Shown: positions 57,402 through 64,000 of the stretch, piece after piece
How positions within the stretch are numbered: position 1 is the first letter of the stretch
Layout of the letters: each line of letters starts with the position of its first letter
Assembly (NCBI GenBank): GCA_964019135.1
Contig: OZ025260.1
Span: 27,584,254 to 27,648,253, forward strand
Length of the DNA: 64,000 nt
Direction: 5' to 3'
Source: Arenicola marina
Lineage: Eukaryota; Annelida; Polychaeta; Arenicolidae
Notes under the pieces: model-generated
Databases searched by the model: none
What the model saw: only the letters and a program-made list of their open reading frames with translations
What the model was told of the DNA's origin: nothing
Program-made: the position numbers and the translations under genes

Positions 57402-60400
57402 GAGGCGCGATGCGTGAGAGAGAGGCTCCAGTTCATTAACGTAATGACGATGGAGTGTGATGTGTGAGAGAGAGGCTCCAGTTCATTAACACAATGACGA
57501 TGGGGTGTGATGTGTGAGAGAGAGGCTCTAGTTCATTAACATAATGATGATGGGGTATGATGTGTGAGAGAGAGGCTCCAGTTCATTAGCATAATGACGA
57601 TGGGGTGTGATGTGTGAGAGAGAGGCTCCAGTTCATTAACACAATGACGATGGGGTGCGATGTGTGAGAGAGAGGCTCCAGTTCATTAACATAATGACGA
57701 TGGGGTGTGATGTGTGAGAGAGAGGTTCTAGTTCATTAACATAATGACGATGGGGTGTGATGTGTGAGAGAGAGGCTCCAGTTCATTAGCATAATGACGA
57801 TGGGGTGTGATGTGTGAGAGAGAGGCTCCAGTTCATTAACACAATGACGATGGGGTGTGATGTGTGAGAGAGAGGCTCTAGTTCATTAACACAATGACGA
57901 TGGGGTGTGATGTGTGAGAGAGAGGCTCTAGTTCATTAGCATAATGACGATGGGGTGTGAAGTGTGAGAGAGAGGCTCCAGTTCATTAACACAATGACGA
58001 TGGGGTGTGATGTGTGAGAGAGAGGCTCCAGTTCATTAGCATAATGACGATGGGGTGTGATGTGTGAGAGAGAGGCTCTAGTTCATTAACATAATGACGA
58101 TGGGGTGTGATGTGTGAGAGAGAGGCTCCAGTTCATTAACACAATGACGATGGGGTGTGATGTGTGAGAGAGAGGCTCCAGTTCATTAGCATAATGACGA
58201 TGGGGTGTGATGTGTGAGAGAGAGGCTCTAATTCATTAACATAATGACGATGGGGTGTGATGTGTGAGAGAGAGACTCCAGTTCATTAACATAATGATCA
58301 TGGCGTGCGATGTGTGTGAGAGCCTAGAGTTCATTAACATAATGACGATGGAGTGTGATGTGTAAGAGAGAGGCTTCAGTTCATTAACATAATGATGATG
58401 GGGTGTGATGTGTGAGAGAGAGAGGTTCTAGTTCATTAACATAATGACGATGGGGTGTGATGTGTGAGATAGAGGCTCTAGTTCATTAACATAATGACGA
58501 TGGGGTGTGAAGTGTGAGAGAGAGGCTCCAGTTCATTAACATAATGACGATGGGGTGCGATGTGTGAGAGAGAGGCTCCAGTTCATTAACATAATGACGA
58601 TGGGGTGCGATGTGTGAGAGAGAGGCTCCAGTTCATTAACATAATGACGATGGGGTATGATGTGTGAGAGAGAAGCTCCAGATCATTAACATAATGACGA
58701 TGAGGTGCGATGTGTGAGAGAGAGGCTCCAGTTCATTAACATAATGACGATGGGGTGTGATGTGTGAGAGAGAAGCTCCAGTTCATTAACATAATGACGA
58801 TGGGGTGTGATGTGTGAGAGAGAGGCTCTAGTTCATTAACATAATGACGATGGGGTGTGATGTGTGAGAGAGAGGCTCTAGTTCATTAACATAATGACGA
58901 TGAAGTGCGATGTGTGAGAGAGAGGCTCCAGTTCATTAACATAATGACGATGGGGTGTGATGTGTGAGAGAGAGGCTCTAGTTCATTAACATAATGACGA
59001 TGGGGTGTGATGTGTGAGAGAGAGGCTCTAGTTCATTAACATAATGACGATGGGATGTGATGTGTGAGAGAGAGGCTCCAGTTCATTAACATAATGACGA
59101 TGGGGTGTGATGTGTGAGAGAGAGGCTCTAGTTCATTAACATAATGACGATGGGTTTGTGATCTGTGAGAGAGAGGCTCTAGTTCATTAACATAATGACG
59201 ATGGGGTGTGATGTGTGAGAGAGAGGCTCCAGTTCATTACCATAGTGACGATGGGGTGTGATGTGTAAGAGAGAGGTTCTAGTTCATTAACATAATGACG
59301 ATGGGGTGCGATGTGGGAGAGATAGGCTCCAGTTCATTAACATAATGACGATGGGGTGTGATGTGTGAGAGAGAGACTCCAGTTCATTAACATAATGACG
59401 ATGGGATGCGATGTGTGAGAGAGAGGCTCCAGTTCATTAACATAATGACGATGGGGTGTGATGTGTGAGAGAGAGACTCCAGTTCATTAACATAATGATC
59501 ATAGCGTGCGATGTGTGTGAGAGCCTAGAGTTCATTAACATAATGACGATGGGGTGCGATGTGGGAGAGATAGGCTCCAGTTCATTAACATAATGACGAT
59601 GGGGTGTGATGTGTGAGAGAGAGGCTCCAGTTCATTAACATAATGACGATGGGGTGTGATGTGTGAGAGAGAGACTCCAGTTCATTAACATAATGACGAT
59701 GGGATGCGATGTGTGAGAGAGAGGCTCCAGTTCATTAACGTAATGACGATGGGGTGTGATGTGTGAGAGAGAGACTCCAGTTCATTAACATAATGATCAT
59801 AGCGTGCGATGTGTGTGAGAGCCTAGAGTTCATTAACATAATGACGATGGAGTGTGATGTGTAAGAGAGAGGCTTCAGTTCATTAACATAATGATGATGG
59901 GGTGTGATGTGTGAGAGAGAGGCTCTAGTTCATTAACATAATGACGATGGGGTGTGATGTGTGAGAGAGAGGCTCCAGTTCATTAACATAATGACGATGG
60001 GGTGTGATGTGTGAGATAGAGGCTCTAGTTCATTAACATAATGACGATGGGGTGTGAAGTGTGAGAGAGAGGCTCCAGTTCATTAACATAATGACGATGG
60101 GGTGCGATGTGTGAGAGAGAGGCTCCAGTTCATTAACATAATGACGATGGGGTGTGATGTGTGAGAGAGAGACTCCAGTTCATTAACATAATGATCATGG
60201 CGTGCGATGTGTGTGAGAGCCTAGAGTTCATTAACATAATGACGATGGAGTGTGATGTGTAAGAGAGAGGCGAGTTCATTAACATAATGATGATGGGGTA
60301 TGATGTGTGAGAGAGAGGTTCTAGTTCATTAACATAATGACGATGGGGTGTGATGTGTGAGAGAGAGGCTCCAGTTCATTAACATAATGACGATGGGGTG

Positions 60401-62521
60401 TGATGTGTGAGATAGAGGCTCTAGTTCATTAACATAATGACGATGGGGTGTGAAGTGTGAGAGAGAGGCTCCAGTTCATTAACATAATGACGATGGGGTG
60501 CGATGTGTGAGAGAGAGGCTCCAGTTCATTAACATAATGACGATGGGGTATGATGTGTGAGAGAGAAGCTCCAGATCATTAACATAATGACGATGGGGTG
60601 CGATGTGTAAGAGAGAGGCTTCAGTTCATTAACATAATGATGATGGGGTATGATGTGTGAGAGAGAGGTTCTAGTTCATTAACATAATGACGATGGGGTG
60701 TGATGTGTGAGAGAGAGGCTCCAGTTCATTAACATAATGACGATGGGGTGTGATGTGTGAGATAGAGGCTCTAGTTCATTAACATAATGACGATGGGGTG
60801 TGAAGTGTGAGAGAGAGGCTCCAGTTCATTAACATAATGACGATGGAGTGTGATGTGTGAGAGAGAGGCTCCAGTTCATTAACATAATGACGATGGGGTG
60901 CGATGTGTGAGAGAGAGGCTCCAGTTCATTAACATAATGACGATGGGGTATGATGTGTGAGAGAGAAGCTCCAGATCATTAACATAATGACGATGAGGTG
61001 CGATGTGTGAGAGAGAGGCTCCAGTTCATTAACATAATGACGATGGGGTGTGATGTGTGAGAGAGAGGCTCTAGTTCATTAACATAATGACGATGGGGTG
61101 TGATGTGTGAGAGAGAGGCTCTAGTTCATTAACATAATGACGATGGGGTGTGATGTGTGAGAGAGAGGCTCCAGTTCATTAACATAATGACGATGGGGTG
61201 TGATGTGTGAGAGAGAGGCTCTAGTTCATTAACATAATGACGATGGGGTGTGATCTGTGAGAGAGAGGCTCTAGTTCATTAACATAATGACGATGGGGTG
61301 TGATGTGTGAGAGAGAGGCTCTAGTTCATTAACATAATGACGATGGGGTATGATGTGTGAGAGAGAGGCTCTAGTTCATTAACATAATGACGATGGGGTG
61401 TGATGTGTGAGAGAGAGACTCCAGTTCATTAACATAATGACGATGGGGTGTGAATTGTGGGAGAGAGGCTCCAGCTCATTAACATAATGACGATGGGGTG
61501 TGATGTGTGAGAGAGAGGCTCTAGTTTATTAACATAATGACGATGGGGTGTGAAGTGTGGGAGAGAGGCTCCAGCTCATTAACATAATGACGATGGGGTG
61601 TGATGTGTGAGAGAGAGGCTCCAGTTCATTAACATAATGACGATGGGGTGTGAATTGTGGGAGAGAGGCTCCAGCTCATTAACATAATGACGATGGGGTG
61701 TGATGTGTGAGAGAGAGGCTCTAGTTCATTAACATAATGACGATGGGGTGTGAAGTGTGGGAGAGAGGCTCCAGCTCATTAACATAATGACGATGGGGTG
61801 TGATGTGTGAGAGAGAGGCTCCAGTTCATTAACATAATGACGATGGGGTGTGATGTGTGAGAGAGAGGCTCCACTTCATTAACATAATGACGATGGGGTG
61901 TGATGTGTGAGAGAGAGGCTCCACTTCATTAACATAATGACGATGGGGTGTGATGTGTGAGAGAGAGGCTCCACTTCATTAACATAATGACGATGGGGTG
62001 TGATGTCTGAGAAAGAGGCTCCACTTCATTAACATAATGACAAAGGGGTGTGATGTGTGAGAAAGAGGCTCTAGTTCATTAGCATAATAACGATGGGGTG
62101 TGATGTGTGAGAGAGAAGCTCCAGTTCATTAACATAATGACGATGGGGTGTGATGTGTGAGAGAGAGGCTCTAGTTCATTAACATAATGACGATGGGGTG
62201 TGATGTGTGAGAGAGAGGCTCTAGTTCATTAACATAATCACGATGGGGTGTGATGTGTGAGAAAGAGGCTCTAGTTCATTAGCATAATAACGATGGGGTG
62301 TGATGTGTGAGAAAGAGGCTCTAGTTCAGTAGCATAATAACGATGGGGTGTGATGTGTGAGAGAGAAGCTCCAGTTCATTAACATAATGACGATGGGGTA
62401 TGATGTGTGAGAGAGAAGCTCCAGATCATTAACATAATGACGATGAGGTGCGATGTGTGAGAGAGAGGCTCCAGTTCATTAACATAATGACGATGGGGTG
62501 TGATGTGTGAGAGAGAGGCTC
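57402..62521. repeat. Minisatellite, 50-bp unit (left part)
   Basis: About 100 copies of a 50-bp unit with TTCATTAACATAATGACGAT and GGTGTGATGTGTGAGAGAGA. A distinctive short variant (AATGATCATGGCGTGCGATG, then TGTGTGAGAGCCTAGAG) recurs near 58285, 59487, 59790 and 60191, marking larger duplicated blocks. Stops are frequent, so no long frames arise. The array is interrupted by a MITE and resumes in the same register. Confidence 0.97.
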
Positions 62522-62523
62522 TA

Positions 62524-63090
62524 AAGTCAAAGTCATAAATGCCGTAGACACACGTTTCGGCCCATATTTCCCGCAAATTTGCCTCGTTCACTCTCAAAAT
62601 CCCTGACGTGAAAAAGCAACACTAGACCATTTTAATGATACAAAACTTACCTTTGTAATGCGATGTGATCCTTTTTTATGACACAAAGAATGTTTCTCCA
62701 TGCTGACACTCCGTTGGCTTAAAACGCTCTGTCGCCAAAATACTAAAACACGCGTCATAAAATGATGGTTGCCATGGCGCCGAACGTGCTTTTAACAATA
62801 CATGCTCTATATTTATACCAGCCACGAGGATGCCATGGCAACTATAGAGCCTTTCATTGTCTGTGATTTAGTCTAGTTGTGAAAGTGTGTCTGCTGCCAA
62901 TGGAGTGTCAGCATGGAGAAATATTGTTTGTGTCTTAAAAAAAGATAACATCGCATTACCAAGGTAAGTTTGGTATCATTAAAATGGTCTAGTGTTGCTT
63001 TCTCACGTCAGGGATTTTGAGAGTGATCGAGGCAAATTCGCGCAAAATATGGGCCGAAACGTGTGTCTACGGCATTTATGACTTTGACTT
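62524..63090. mobile_element. MITE with 195-bp terminal inverted repeats and TA target duplication
   Basis: The ends AAGTCAAAGTCATAAATGCC (from 62524) and its exact complement (to 63090) open terminal inverted repeats of about 195 bp (62524-62718 and 62896-63090), over 90 percent alike by eye. TA lies on each side (62522-62523 and 63091-63092). The uninterrupted 50-bp unit reads GGCTCTAGTTCATT with one TA, so the empty site is known exactly. A TA duplication is the hallmark of Tc1/mariner-type transposition. The 177-bp middle has no coding capacity, so the element is non-autonomous. An inner palindrome around GTTGCCATGGCGCC and GCCATGGCAAC is also present. Confidence 0.93.
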
Positions 63091-63092
63091 TA

Positions 63093-64000
63093 GTTCATTA
63101 ACATAATGACGATGGGGTGCGATGTGTGAGAGAGAGGCTCCACTTCATTAACATAATGACGATGGGGTGTGATGTGTGAGAGAGAGGCTCCACTTCATTA
63201 ACATAATGACGATGGGGTGTGATGTGTGAGAGAGAGGCTCCACTTCATTAACATAATGACGATGGGGTGTGATGTGTGAGAAAGAGGCTCCACTTCATTA
63301 ACATAATGACGATGGGGTGTGATGTGTGAGAGAGAAGCTCCAGTTCATTAACATAATGACGATGGGGTGTGATGTGTGAGAGAGAGGCTCTAGTTCATTA
63401 ACATAATGACGATGGGGTGTGATGTGTGAGAGAGAGGCTCCAGTTCATTAACATAATGACGATGGGGTGTGAATTGTGGGAGAGAGGCTCCAGCTCATTA
63501 ACATAATGACGATGGGGTGTGATGTGTGAGAGAGAGGCTCTAGTTCATTAACATAATGACGATGGGGTGTGATGTGTGAGAGAGAGGCTCCAGTTCATTA
63601 ACATAATGACGATGGGGTGTGAATTGTGGGAGAGAGGCTCCAGCTCATTAACATAATGACGATGGGGTGTGATGTGTGAGAGAGAGGCTCTAGTTCATTA
63701 ACATAATGACGATGGGGTGTGAAGTGTGAGAGAGAGGCTCTAGTTCATTAACATAATGACGATGGGGTGTGATGTGTGAGAGAGAGGCTCCAGTTCATTA
63801 ACATAATGACGATGGGGTGTGAATTGTGGGAGAGAGGCTCCAGCTCATTAACATAATGACGATGGGGTGTGATGTGTGAGAGAGAGGCTCTAGTTCATTA
63901 ACATAATGACGATGGGGTGTGAAGTGTGGGAGAGAGGCTCCAGCTCATTAACATAATGACGATGGGGTGTGATGTGTGAGAGAGAGTCTCCAGTTCATTA
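63093..64000. repeat. Minisatellite, 50-bp unit (right part, continues past the window)
   Basis: About 18 more copies of the same 50-bp unit after the MITE, running to the end of the window. Units with GAATTGTGGGAGAGAGG and CAGCTCATTAAC alternate with standard ones, as they do at 61440-61770 left of the MITE. Confidence 0.97.

Noticed and set aside
57402-64000. Possible CRISPR array or satellite with spacers
   Set aside because: The 50-bp units abut with no unique spacers and the context is eukaryotic; a plain minisatellite explains it.

Overview
The window is nuclear DNA of an animal. The signs are a truncated L1/Tx1-type LINE with a poly(A) tail, tRNA-derived SINE copies, a DNA-transposon MITE with a TA target duplication, AATAAA signals just downstream of stop codons, a class A-like GPCR, and a type II membrane protein of the PC-esterase/SGNH type. 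A marine invertebrate (invertebrate deuterostome or lophotrochozoan) fits the mix, but I cannot name the species from sequence alone. No bacterial-style operons, ribosome binding sites or CRISPR arrays are present. I saw no recognisable retrovirus, LTR element or Polinton.

Only two host protein genes are well supported, and both are intronless as seen here. One, on the minus strand at 23683-24834, encodes a 383-residue Golgi-type membrane protein. It resembles the PC-esterase/SGNH fold but lacks the expected catalytic serine and histidine, so it is probably a pseudoenzyme. The other, on the plus strand at 30433-32835, encodes an 800-residue orphan GPCR with a third cytoplasmic loop of about 410 residues and altered DRY, CWxP and NPxxY motifs. 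It lies in a GC- and CpG-rich neighbourhood. Nothing in the window suggests that the two genes act together.

Layout: 1-1610 holds a Cys-rich fossil reading frame, degenerate repeats and a cluster of TGACG/CGTCA motifs. 1612-6073 is a near-perfect head-to-tail duplication of a 2.23-kb unit, each unit carrying a foldback element with long inverted arms. 6074-11495 has SINE-like copies and the LINE. 11945-21295 holds three minisatellites with 10-, 41- and 31-bp units. 21300-35640 is the gene-bearing part, with dispersed repeats between the genes. 35705-57150 is almost continuous minisatellite (54-, 46-, 30-, 36- and 44-bp units) with one 200-bp assembly gap. 57402-64000 is a 50-bp minisatellite interrupted once by a 567-bp MITE.

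More than half the window is tandem repeat, in about nine unrelated unit sizes. Several units have lengths divisible by three, or compositions lacking stop triplets, so they give very long open frames (up to about 2200 codons) on both strands. I treat these as by-products of the repeats, not as genes.
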